From Tomocerus qinae (Eukaryota; Arthropoda; Collembola; Entomobryomorpha; Tomoceridae): a stretch of 64,000 nucleotides of DNA. Position 1 is the stretch's first letter; the number at the start of each line of letters is the position of its first letter. Positions 21,501 to 34,500 of the stretch are shown one piece after another. Where the stretch lies: the NCBI GenBank assembly GCA_020055645.1, contig CM034547.1, forward strand, positions 9,719,280-9,783,279, written 5' to 3'. The notes beneath the pieces are model-generated. The model worked only from the letters and a program-made list of their open reading frames with translations. It made no database searches and had not been told where the DNA came from. The position numbers and the translations under genes are program-made.

Positions 21501-24500
21501 TAGTAAGGGCAATATTAGTAAGCAGTAAATAATTATCAGATATGCATGTATTTATATAGAAGAAATCTAAAGCGGATGCAAGTGATAATTATTTACATAA
21601 ATACCCATACAAACATCGATATAATAATGCTTAAAAAGTTCAGAGTCCACATAAGTAGTATTTACGCATTATAATAATATGTTGATAAGTATGTAGTTCT
21701 TGTGGTGGTTGTGGCATTGGACAATATGGTATACACTTCCAAGTAGACATGTAACAAACATTCTGTGCTACTTATTATTATAAAATCAATAGCAATCGCA
21801 ATAGCATGTGTATAGTAATTATATGTATCTATTAATATTACGTTTGGTTGGTTATCTGGTGTGGGGAAATGAGAATGTACCTCATAGCTTAGTCTAAGCT
21901 GTAAAGTCAGATATAAATAACAATTTGGTTGCTCATATGGCATTAGCTGAACATGTGAAGAGTGCATGCAATTGCATGCACTCTAGAAAAAACTTGTGAA
22001 CAAAGTCCAATTTCTGTACAACGCACATGACTGTCTCTAGCTCAAGTATCTTAATACGTGAGGATTCACATGTAAATCAAAGCTGTTGTAATTTTTTCCT
22101 AATTTTTACTTTTGACAACGTAAACAGTAAGGGATTTTACTTCTAGGAACTCGAATGCGATGATTGTAAACACCCGCAATAAATGTCCATGGACATCCTC
22201 ATCGTCTTGCATGAGCTGACTTGTTTTCTGAAAATAGTATAAAGGGCTAGGCAAAATCACATGGAAATCATGCAGTCAGATGCTGATATTGTGTGATAAA
22301 ATGAAAGTTTTGTAATTCATGAGAGGACGAGCTGGAGCCTTATGCCTTATTCGCTGACAATTATTTAACATCCGTACTTGTGTGTATTTGTGTTCTCTGG
22401 GTGTGTCTGCCAATTGTTTGCCAACATGTCTTTTTACTGCCGAAGATAACAATTTCTGTATTTGCTTGCACTTTGCACTTGCCATGCTAAATAGGGAATA
22501 CAATTTATTTCGTCAAATGAAAGACAAATGGTAGTTCAAGTCTCATTAAAAGACCATATACATTGAAAGATTAATAATAATAAGTTAAAAAATTACAGCA
22601 GAAATGTTGCAAGATTATCCCATTTTGGTGCAATAAAAGAGTGAATTACATCAGTCTGCACATAGAGATAGCTAAGGCATTATTATTACATTATTATCAG
22701 GTTGGTAGATCAATTCTAGTACTAATTTCCTATATGAAAGATTTCATTTGCATGTAATTAGCAGGGAGCTGCACCTGACCTGAGCTATATTTATAGCCCT
22801 ACTTAACAATTTTAAGTGTGTTTGTGCATGTTTGTGTGCTATTTTTTTAAAACGAGGTATTTTAGTGATAATTAGTTAAAAATAATAAAAATGAAGCAAT
22901 CAGATGATAATGGAGTGCATGGAAAATGGCTTAGAGACGTCTCTCTTGATTCTGTATTTATTTTTTTGATGCTAATACAAACTACAAAGTTATTGCATGG
23001 ATAGAGGAGGTAGATAGAACTACGTCGAAAGAGATACAAAGTACAGTCATTCCGTTCACAGTCAATCACCTACCCACCACGCTCTGTTCACGTGAAATCA
23101 CAAACACAAATGCACGAGCTCATCACATGCACCTCGCCGTCTAGCCTCGCCTTCATCTCTCTATCTGGCTTAGCTATATGCCTATATCCCTAGATATGCA
23201 CATACACTATAAGGCAGTGGGATGGGATGCTACTTCACTTATTATTATGTGGCTCTCCTCCATTTGACTTGACTTGCTTGACTTCGTTTGACTTTCCTGG
23301 CCTGCCCTATCAACTTCAACTGCGTACTCACATTATCGTCATTATTATGAGATTTCAGTCCTACTGACGACTCCTATAATGTTATTGTTATTTTGTTTGT
23401 CTATCTATGTAAAATTATGTTTTCGTCTGCCTTTTCTATATGCCACATTAAGTGCTTATTTACATTCTCTCGTATACCTAAATATTATTATTATGCATTT
23501 GCATTATAGTCCTTATACTATTCTCCTTCATACTACGGCCACAAAATGATTTCTGACAATTATTTTCAAAGTAGACACAATTGGAGAATAATAGCCATTA
23601 AACATTCATGTAAGCAAATACTTTTGTTATTACAAAGCAATGGTCATCATTTTATCATTCCGATTAGCATTATTCGTAGGTACTTTAGTCCTAGTTAGCA
23701 TTTTAGAAAAACAACTCTGATTCGGAGTACAATGTGGATGTACCTCAAGCGAATTTCTAATCTAGGGTATTAATACTACCCGACAACGGACGAGAGTTGT
23801 ACTTTGCACCTTACCTTAAGCTTTATTTAGAATTGTTTACAATAAGAAATAGGAGTGGAAAGGTTTTGGTTTTAAAGTGGGATTTATGGCTCTTGCCTTG
23901 TTGACTCAGGATTAAAATGCATGAATCATTCTAGTAAATACTGGCTTTCTGTACATATCCAACTATAAATATGCTCACTGTACCTAAAGATATAGATTTT
24001 TGCTTGTCCCAAACTCAATTGTTTAACTAGAGTGCCCTGATTCACTATACACAACATTAAAAATGGTTTTATACACTAATATAATTGTCACGAGCTCATG
24101 CTAATCAGTTCATTTACCGCCCTATCTAATTGACAATGAGTAAGAGAAAGGAGAACTACAAGAAGAAAGTTGATACAGGAGTGTCTGTTCGCATTTACTT
24201 GTATACTCATTTAGATATTTTAGGATGGGCTAGACCTTGATTGCCACTTTTTGACTTGGACTATGGACTCTACTGTTTAGTAGCTAGCTAGATCACACTG
24301 ACTAATACTAGTCTATGGAATAATTCAACCATGACTTTCTATGTAAATGTTTAAGCATTATTATGCAGATTGGACTATTTCTGTCTTAATTTTAATGTAG
24401 ATGCTAATTCTACTGAAAATGCACTCTTATTATCCCACGTCATAAACGATAATTCCACTCATCTTTATGCAGTAGTAGTATAAATAGTACAAAGTTTTCC

Positions 24501-27500
24501 TTTGTGTATTTCCCAATGGGAATTTTTCATGAGAAAATACTGCGTACTATGTGGGATGGCACTACAGTGTAAATGAGTCACAATGATAAATGAACATAGC
24601 CAGCAGAAAGGATGTGATTGTAAAAAGGAACTAAATAATAGTTACATCAATTACAAGTTAGAGATACTCCTGTAACTGAGATAAGATCAACGATAGCCGT
24701 ATGTACTCTGATAATAAATAAACATAGATAGTCTAAGTGGGTACAGGTTTAAAAGTTGAGTAAAGAATTAGACTTTACACTGTGCGGCCATAAGGAAATT
24801 AAAGATCAATGCATAGAAGTAGTTTGACATGGGATATTCACTGGAACGGCAATCCTCAAGTTGTCCTTACATGTGGCCAACTGTCATTAACTGCTGGCTT
24901 ATCAATTACAAGAACATGCTCGCTCGCTGTAGTAGTACAATGCTTGTATACACGGACTGTTTAATATGTACCTATTTAGTATAGTAGTAGCAGCTTGCAT
25001 GGATACTGAATTACTACATAAATGACACAGCATTTAACTGTACCTATTGTGGGGTAAATATAGTTTAGTCTCATCTTTTAAAATATTAATAGCTATGAGC
25101 TAATGGATGGGACTGCTAATAAAACAGCAAATGTTTGATAGTATGAATTAGTAGGTAAAAGTGACAATGTTCTGACGAATAAGTAATACAATGAGGTACA
25201 ATAGGACAAACCCAACGGGAAAAGACATTATAAAATTGCCACGAGGTTGAGACGTGATGGAAATATATCCTTCGTTAGTGGCGTCTATTGCATTGCACTT
25301 ACATAAGGCAGATAAAAGATAGCAATATGTAATACTTTTTCACTTATTTATATAATGTGCTAATAAATATCATTAGATATTCCACCAAAGTCCAGTCGAC
25401 ACCATACTATAGCACAATACATGTAAGAGTAATCTTCATAATGTATAACTCTGTGAATGAGAAATCGAAAAGTGCAGGACGAGGACTTACTATTGTTATG
25501 TACATATTTACATGACGTATATTTGTATATAAATGGCTTTAGTAAATATTTATTCCGAGTCCAAGTATGTACTTATACTACAGACGCTGCAAGTGGCACT
25601 TTGGGATGTACAATTGAGTATAGTACTTACCAACACTGTTCTGTCTGCACTCCCTGTTTATAATCATCATCAATGTCTACGTAATACAATGCATAAGCTA
25701 AATACAATGTATCATCGGTGATCAGCTCATGTCCATGAGTTCTGTTTAGCCCCGCCCGAGCATAGAAATTCTTAAACATGGCTATACATCGTGATACTAG
25801 TACTGTCACCTTCACCGTACTTTCGTCGGACAATTTTCACAGGATTGAGAATGCTTTGATGATATTTGAGTTCATGTGTGCTGCAGATGACAGCATGGCA
25901 TCGACACCCAGACGGGGCAAGGCAGATTATGTATGATCGATTTTAATGGCAGTTACATAATTTAATGGTAGACAGCCTTCATATTAAGCAACATGAATAG
26001 TGGTGGTTAGCTTGTGGGATGCCTCTATTTAGTGATTCTGGAGAATCCTTATGGCTGATTATCACTGATTGTGTCGAAATCTGTGCCCTTTTGGTGTACA
26101 GTGTGGATTTCTTTGTAAACTGAGCGAGGGTTCATAGTACAACGATAATTTGGAGAATGCATGAGGACAAACCCTGATGAAGATGCCCTATGCTCCTGAC
26201 AGGGTCATTTTATTAGTCTATCAAATGGATTAATTATGCTAGCAGCTTGAAAAATTGAGAGTAAAACTGAAGATATAGAATATTAGAGTTGTCTTTGATG
26301 TGACAGAAGTGCTGTGCTGATATTCAGCACGTACTTGAGAATATACTATAGAGCTCATGAGGAGTACACACCACAACCAAATGAAACCAGAGTAAAGCAG
26401 ATCACGCAGTTGAAGAGTGGACGTAGTAATAGTAGAAGGGTGTTGGAGAGTAGACTTTAGTAACAGGACATTAGGTAAATGGATGTACGGATTATAATTA
26501 GGCTCTAGTAGTAACATATCGAATCACAATCAGTCAGATGCAATTGAATGACTACATTGATCATGTATTTTAATAGGAAGACACGGAGGCGGATTTGGAG
26601 GCTGTGAAAACCCTGTTATCGTTTTCGAATGGGAATCCACCAAAAGCTGCATCGCCTTTGGGAATGGGAGGACCATTGACACCTCAGCCATCAGACGAAG
26701 GGGAATCCGATGAAGAGAAAGACAAAGATTGTGCTCCGATGGACTTGGTTGTCAAACAGAATTTTGTCGCACCCAGAGCTTCTGTCATCATGATGGCACA
26801 CAGTGATGGTACATACGAACCTGCCAAAATGTCAGGAGACAAGAAAAATAGCAGGACTGCACGGGCTTTTGCCGAGCCTCTTAAAGAATTGCCTCCGCCA
26901 GAAGATTTACCTAGCAGAAAGACCAATGGGTCGGAAATGACCAGTGGACACCGTGACAAGAATATTCCTTTGACAGGGGGCGTGGTGGCTATGAGTGGCG
27001 ATGTTTTTTCGGGCTCACGCATCGCCACCTCCACTCGCGCCCCAGTATTTGCTTCGGAATCTCCGAATCCTCTTAGCAATGTGAACAGTAAGTTTTCCTA
27101 CAATTATTATTAATTGAGTTTGTCAAGATATTTGTGTTACCTAAGGGCAATTTAGTAAGAAATTATATAAACTAATAGTTGGGTATCTGATTTTGAATAG
27201 GTCAAAATAGTATTCGTCCCATAGCCATTGCTCCGAAAATGATGCCAATCATGACACTTATCCCAGTGGGTCAACAAAATCCCGGTGGGCCGATTTTGTA
27301 CGTGCCGTCTATGCTTAAACCTGGTCCAGTCGTTGGACAGGAAGGTCATCAACAACAGTCATACATAATGCCGCCATTCCTCCTGCCTGGAACTGCAGTG
27401 GGACTCAACAATAATAATGTCACCATGCCTATTAACAATCAGAAAGGACCAATTGTTCCCGATCGTCGCCGCACTTATTGCTGCCTTCGTGAAGGATGTG

Positions 27501-28910
27501 GAAAAACTTATTACAAGTCTTCTCATCTCAAGGCTCATGAAAGAACTCACACTGGTAAGCAATAATTTACGTCTTTCAACTGTGACATAATGTACAAACT
27601 GAAGGCAAAAATGCAGCAGTAGAAAATTGATAATAATAGCTATATGGTCAGGTTATCTCTCAAATGATCCAAGCAATTTGCAATTAAAAATATACACCGA
27701 CATAATATTGAAGTATGTACTTAGATCTAAAGCGTGCTACAAATAAACAGCATCAATGCAGTTAATCGCAGATTTTAAAGTACATATTATGAATGTTCAT
27801 TAAATGAACATCTTCAGATTAGAATCACATGAAATGGCAAATATTGTAATAGGTATATATATTTAAATTAATCTTGCATGTATATACTCGCTGATATCTC
27901 CGCAGCATCCGTCATGTCAAGATGTTTAAAAAAAATAGCTAATTTAATGGCCCATATTACAAAATGTCATTTTTAAGACAGCTTGATTACTGTAAAATAC
28001 ATTTACCTATAGGGATACTAGATGCTCATTAAATATGTGATAAATACCAGACAGTATTCTTGGCATTTAGTATTCGAGATGATTATAGCGAGAATAATTT
28101 AGGATCGTTGATGAAATTGTGTAATACACTTACATCATCTGCATACATTAGTATATCTGTACTGGAAGACAAACCCAAGTGATCGTATGATGAAACAGTT
28201 TACGTATAGCATCTTGAGAAGCAAAGATTTGCAAAGATGAACTAGCGAACTTAACCCTTCTTTATTTTTTAATTTTGTCGAACCACACTTGATGATTAGA
28301 ATGTCTAAATTAAGATATTTAATTATAATGCTAATGATACTTTGCACGACCACAGACAGTTCATAAGAAAATGAGAGAATATATCATTATTTATCTATAA
28401 CTGTAGCTTACGTCTCTTACATTTTACGTCAGAAAATTATTATCTAGCTATTTGCGTATTAGTGAACACCTGTGATCTTTGACTTACATTTGCGTCAGGA
28501 AATTAGTAACCTTTGCCTTTTGAATCTCTAGGTGAAAAACCATTCGCGTGTACTTGGGAAAATTGCGGTCGCCGCTTTTCTCGTTCGGATGAACTTTCGC
28601 GTCATCGCCGCACTCACACTGGAGAAAAACGATTTCAATGTACAACTTGCGGACGTCGCTTTCTCCGATCCGATCATTTGGCCAAACACACCAAACGTCA
28701 CTTGAAAGAGCAGAAGAAACCGATCACTCGGTAAGTAATAAAGATGATAAAGTTGACTAAAATGTGAATAGATAATATTCTGGGAAATTGATTGATTTTC
28801 AGTGAAATTGAATTTGGTTTTACTTTCTCTTTTACAGTGAGACTCAAATTGCCCCAGCTTTCCGTTTTCTGTTTCCTCAGACTGCTCAACCTCAACCCCA
28901 TCAGCAGTAA
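18544..28910 (+). CDS. cbt: TIEG-type Kruppel-like factor (cabut / KLF10-11 class)
   Basis: Zinc-finger transcription factor binding GC/CACCC boxes in the nucleus. Exons: 18544-18612, 26577-27087, 27201-27554, 28532-28730, 28838-28910; all joins keep frame with GT/AG sites and give 401 residues. Residues 3-15 hold a Ser/Pro motif ([13 protein letters not shown]). Residues 30-40 ([11 protein letters not shown]) match the Sin3-interaction helix of KLF10/11. Residues 77-81 (PMDLV) resemble a CtBP-binding PxDL motif. Three C2H2 fingers at the C-terminus have ligands C288/C293/H306/H310, C318/C323/H336/H340 and C348/C351/H364/H368, with the KLF helices [16 protein letters not shown] and RSDHLAKH. 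An in-frame ATG at 18502 is an alternative start, but a TTTATTTGCAG acceptor at 18521 favours 18544. The first exon has only 23 codons, and intron 1 is 8 kb. A 5' non-coding exon upstream is likely. Confidence 0.9.
18613..26576 (+). other. cbt: cbt intron 1 (8 kb)
   Basis: Bounded by AAG|GTAATT and TTTTAATAG|GAA. The open frames inside are short and AT-driven, with no domain. Its notable content is a 26-bp perfect palindrome at 21959-21984. Its size, against sub-kilobase introns elsewhere in the gene, suggests room for enhancers. Confidence 0.75.
21959..21984. repeat. 26-bp perfect palindrome in cbt intron 1
   Basis: The sequence is centred on GCAATTGC and reads identically on both strands over 26 bases, with arms built on AGAGTGCATGCAA. 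It contains overlapping TGCATGCA and ATGCAAT cores of the kind bound by POU or other dimeric factors. It could also extrude as a cruciform. Confidence 0.7.
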
Positions 28911-31517
28911 AATGGAACATGGAAAAAGCAAGTGAATTCCAATTCTAGCTTCATTGAAGAAGGACTGAAAATTCATTTACCAAAACGCCCATTTAATAAA
29001 ACCGTTTCGGTTCGTAGTTATGTAGTGAAAATAATAGGACGAAGTTGACTTAGGTAGTTGAATTGTTGATGTTAGCCTGTATTTAAAATAACTTTACCAT
29101 TTTTGAATCCCACATACATAATATTATAGAGTAATTTTTTGGCAATGCCGAATCACTTGAATCAATCCTATTACTTTAATAAGTAGACTGTTAAATAGAG
29201 AAATAGTTTTATCAGAGTCGAATCGTCAAGAGTAGTAAAGAGAACCAAACCAGACGGTTTATATTAGAAATATCGGGTCAAACTGGGTGCATGTACTTTT
29301 ACATTCATACGTAATTTATGGGTCTTACATAATAGTATAAAGTAGATTGTAAAAATTACAATCGTATCCTTAAGTCAGGTACATTGTGATTGTGATACAT
29401 AATACTTTGCTACACATTTACATACGTTATTATATCATATGCAATACATTATACATTCTTTGTTTAATTTATATAGTATGATAAAATAAGTAGTGTTAAT
29501 CCGATCGGTCGATCAGAATTCAGAACAGAACAGTGAGATCTTTAATAAGGAGATATACCTAAGTAAAGATAAACTGATGTCATCTTACCATCTGCTAATC
29601 AGTTTTACGGTTCACTTCTTCTAGAAAACCTTTAAGCAAACATTTGCTGCTATACTTCTGCTGCTTTCAAGAAATGGAAAACAACTTATTTCACTATATA
29701 TATACACCTACAGATAACACACATCAAATGAATCCACATCCAACACTATTACATCCATTGTGAACAAGAGAGTGTGGAATGAATTGAGGAAAGATTGACT
29801 TATATGAATGTCTTAAAGTCTGGAAGTTGAAGCACTACTTTGTGATGTTAATCACAATTAGGTATAAAAGCGAAAACAATTATGAACATCTGGGAATAGG
29901 CATTTTTACACATTACAAATTAAATACCATTATACCAACAGGGCAAGCAATATGATCATGGAATGGCACAGACAGATCCTAATGACGGAAAACCTAGTCA
30001 TTTTTTTCACCACTTGCTAATGGATTCAGTTCTAATAGCTTGTGGTGGAAAATAAGATACAAACAACAGACGTACACAATACAAAAAAGACTGGACTGAG
30101 AATCCCAGGGAAAATCAACGAATAGAAATTTTTCTGTTGTATTTGATATTGTACTTAAAATGCAAATCTAGAATTAACCAGATTTGGCTCTTACAAAGAT
30201 ATAAAAAATGCATACACAATTAAACTTTGTTCAGTTGTATCCTTTACAAATCATTAACGTTAATTCTTCCTGGAATCTCATCGAGTCTCTTTTTTACTTA
30301 CGAATACAACCTAATCCTATATTTATTATTGTTATTTACTATTAAACTTATAATTATGAAGGAATCATTGAGGAATAATGGCAATTGGGATTCGCAACGG
30401 GAGTATTGAAAATTATTACCTTTGGGTACCATATTAGGTTATACCAAAGCTAACTATTATTATTATGTAGGTATGTTCGTTTGTCATAAGAATAGTAATG
30501 TAATTTATAAGAGCTAATTAACCCAACCTATCTGTACAATATCCACTACAAAGAAACAATTACTTACTACTAAACACTCACATCGTGCATTTCTACATTT
30601 GATTGGATGAAATGCTAAACATGTATGTTATGTAATGTTGTTTAATGAAATGAACTAGAACATGAAATGAATGAGTGAATGTTCGTTATGTTGATTAATT
30701 AATGATTGATTAATCATTCATATATTTTATAATGATGTTTTTACAAATAAAACCAAGCAGCACATATTTTTGATCGACAATCAATATAATTTCGTGGTTT
30801 TCATTTCCCATTCAAAAATTTATCATATCACCCGACATTTTTAAGGCAGCTTTCACCTATTCGTAATTCATGACTTGTTAATTGACAGTTAATTATTCAT
30901 GATTCAGCTCATTATCGTTATTGCTGTCTACACTATATTCATTTAAACTGCCATTAGAACTTTTGCATACACTTTCAAATGTAAATTGATGAACAGCGAA
31001 ATCGTCATTTTCAATCACAATTCAAAGGTTAGTGTTAACAATATTATATACATTATTACATTAACGATAATTGCAATGTTAACACAATAAATAACCGCAA
31101 CTGTTTTAAAATGGCAACCATTATTACAATAATTTTAAGCATATCTACATACTAATTTCTAATTTCAATTCTGTTCTATTTTGCATAATTAGTAGTTGAC
31201 ATAATTTTAACAAGTAATTTCTATTTAATAGACGGCATGTGTTTAGTTTCCATTTTAAGGTGGCTTCAGTTCACATTAAAAAAGACGTATTCTAGTTGAG
31301 GTTACGATTATTAGTTCAGAAGAAACGTATAAATTAGTCTTAAATTGTTTTATGATGGCATCGTAGGTACTGAGTGTAGTTATCAGTTTTCAAGACAAAT
31401 AATATCAGCATATTATATCGAATTAAAGGCCAGCAAAATAACTATAATTACATAATATTACATCTAATGTACTAAGATAAAATCATAAAATATAATAATA
31501 ATAGTAATAATGCTGAC
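28911..31517. other. Intergenic region between cbt and lgd (convergent 3' ends)
   Basis: Contains the cbt 3' UTR and poly(A) signal and the end of the lgd transcript on the other strand. Otherwise it is very AT-rich; a 60-codon frame at 30227-30409 is not supported. Confidence 0.6.
28995..29000 (+). other. cbt: Poly(A) signal of cbt
   Basis: AATAAA lies 85 bp after the cbt stop codon, a usual distance. Further downstream signals could also be used. Confidence 0.55.
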
Positions 31518-34500
31518 TTAAACCCGGTCGATAGATAGCCACTTTTCCTTCTTCTGAGTTATTTGCTTAGTTAGTATCGGATCGCGAATTCTAATTTTGG
31601 CTTCAAGCTTTCCAACCACTTTTCGTCCATCCAAAATCTGCATTACAATGAAATGAAAATTAATACCATACATATTAGCATATTTTATCAGTTTTGGATC
31701 ATGTTGTGAATTATGTGAATTCTAAAAGATCGATCAAGAATGCAGAGCATAAAAATGTGAAATATAGATATCACGTTGCTTGTTTGCATAATGTGAACAA
31801 AAGACTAAACACCAGTAATTACTGGATAAAATGTTTGTCAATGTCAATGCTTTTGTGTAAATGGTAAACACAAACAAAGTTTTACTTCAGTACAGCCAAT
31901 AGGCAGCCTAATTCCACTGACCAGCCATATGTACATGAATTATATTAGTTAGTCTAAACCTATCTAGACTTGCCATCATCATAAATCATAACCCCTACTA
32001 TGTACTTGTACTTACAAAACATAACCAGGCCGAAGCATATTATAATTTATAATACAGATATTTGCGTCCATTCGATTTGCATTTGCACTAAGTTCAACAG
32101 TACAATGTAGTCCAAACGTTCTTAGCTAGTTAAACCACTCGACCAACCAACTGCTAAATTATTTATTGCATGTTTTTATACATATTGAAGACAGATTGTT
32201 TATCAATTACCCATCTGTTACATATGTAATACGGACATCACAATTGTGACAGTACCACGCAGAAAATGTTCACTCGTATATCTTTATTTATATTATTATC
32301 ATAATTAATTAAATTTCCCAAAAATAGTGATTCGTAAATAAGGTAATAAATAGGCAATATTTAAAATAATATTGCAAACGTATATCATTTATATTAGGTC
32401 TACAATAATCAGTTTATGTTGCAATGACGCAGTAGTACATAAATTTAACATTCACTGCTACATTTCACCATTTAATTTAATTATTTCCAATTTTCCAAAT
32501 TCCATTTTACTTTCCCTCACTCTTCTTCAACTTTTTATGTACTAATGAGATATGGAGATTAAATCCAAAGATGTTGGAACATTTCACCAAACATAAAAAT
32601 AACTTACGTCAAACCCATCATGAAGGGTACACTTGGTTTCCAGAGGTAGTAACTTCGCCGTGGCCTGTCCGATAAGTGTATTGGAACGCAAAAATCCTCT
32701 GTGACAAAAAAATATTCCTCCACTGCACAATCCCCTTTAGATAAAAATGAAAATAACAGACAAAACCGGAAGCTGACACCCACAACCTACGGTCACTATA
32801 TTATTTAGTGGGTTAGTCTTGTAAAGTTACTTACTGTTCTGAAAAGATTTGGGATACTGGGGACAGAGAAAAATACATACACATAGCTAATAGTATTAAT
32901 TAGGACAGTTGCTTCACAGTTTCATGCCACAAAATAGCCTCTTTAAGGAAATACTAAGTTGCCGAATTAAAATTACTTTAGTGTATTATGTTCAGCAGTT
33001 TAGACAAAAGCAACAAATGCTAGGGTGTAATTGTAAATGGAATTTAAAAAATTCTCACCCTTTGGAGTATACTTCGAACTTTACACCGTGTCTATGAACA
33101 AACCTTTGGAAATTTCTCGCTGTTCGATTTATAGTCATTTTGAAAGTTGCATTATAATTAGGATTGTTTGTATCTTTAATAATTTGAGTTTTGTTAGACT
33201 GAGCTTCTTCTACCTGTAAAAATACAAAAAAGTAAAATACATCAAACTTAGAGACAATCAATTTGCTCTAGTTTTAAAACCAAGCGAAAGTTATCACTTG
33301 ACCTTAACTTTGCACAATTTTGCTTTTTGTGGTCAATAGTCAATACGAAATAGGTTGAAATAACCAAACTCACCGATGGGTAAGGCAACTCGACACGAAC
33401 ATAAGTATCAACATCAGACGGATTCGAGACTTTATAGTTAACCCCTTGCAACACACTGATCTCTATTTCATCTTCGTTGATATCGGTATTGCACCTGAAA
33501 TTAAATTAAACGGATGAAGATTTTATACTTCGACCAAATACAAAAATGTTTTCTGAAAATTGCACTTACTCAGTGATGCTAAAAATTCGATTTTCATAAT
33601 GATGTTTGGGCAAGTCAGATCCTGTCCTAGCAGCTAGGCGTAAAGTGTCAAGATCTCTTTTAGACTCTAAGGCCATAGACTCAAATCTATTAGCTGAGCC
33701 GATATCGCCTATACTCTTAAAATGATCGCGTGTTCTCATACACATCTGTAAAATTAATAAGGGAACGTTGTACGATCTGATAATGGAAAGATACAAAGCA
33801 AATAAAAAGTCTTAAATAAAGGTAACCATAAATTTTATTAAATACCTTCATTTGGGCTTTTAAATCCTCTTCAAGTTTGGCGTACACTTCTGCAGCAGAT
33901 CCCGTAATTTGAATGCAGTCAGCTTGTGACACCACCTCAAAATCAGTGTCTTCCAACTCTAGGACTGCTTCCGGTGGAGCTGGGAGCTGGTAAAATTTAA
34001 AAAATATTTATTTAGAAATTCAGTTTGAATAGCTAAATAAAATCATCGTCACCAGTGTAACTATTTACCGTGGCCATATCTACAGGAAGACCAGCCTGTG
34101 AATGTGAAATTAATTTATCAAATCCTTTAGCAGTTCTGAGAAATTCTCTAGCCTGATCAATGTCACCTCTTTTCTTAGCATTAATCGCAGCTTCTCGGAA
34201 CTGTTTTTGTCTTAGCATAATGAGAGCTAATTGTTTTTCTTGATGTGTAAGTTTGGTTACAGGTTTTCCTCCACGTTGAATGCTGCTGGCGGGACCAGGA
34301 GAGCTCGAGGTTTTACCAGAACCAGGAGAACTTGAAGGTTCTACATTTGGCAGACTAGCAGCAGAAATTTTTCTCTCTGGGGGTAAGTCACTAGCAGCAG
34401 GTAAAACTGGTGCCGGTTGGGGAGCAACAGTTGGAGGAGCAGGTGGTGCTCCGTGAGGAATTGGGGCAAAGCCTGGAGGAGTTGGTAGCTCATCATAAGC

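Noticed and set aside
26684-27079. 131-codon minus-strand frame
   Set aside because: Antisense shadow of cbt exon 2.
30660-30740. Cluster of ATTAAT/ATGATT near-palindromes downstream of cbt
   Set aside because: Low-complexity AT sequence; not distinguishable from background.
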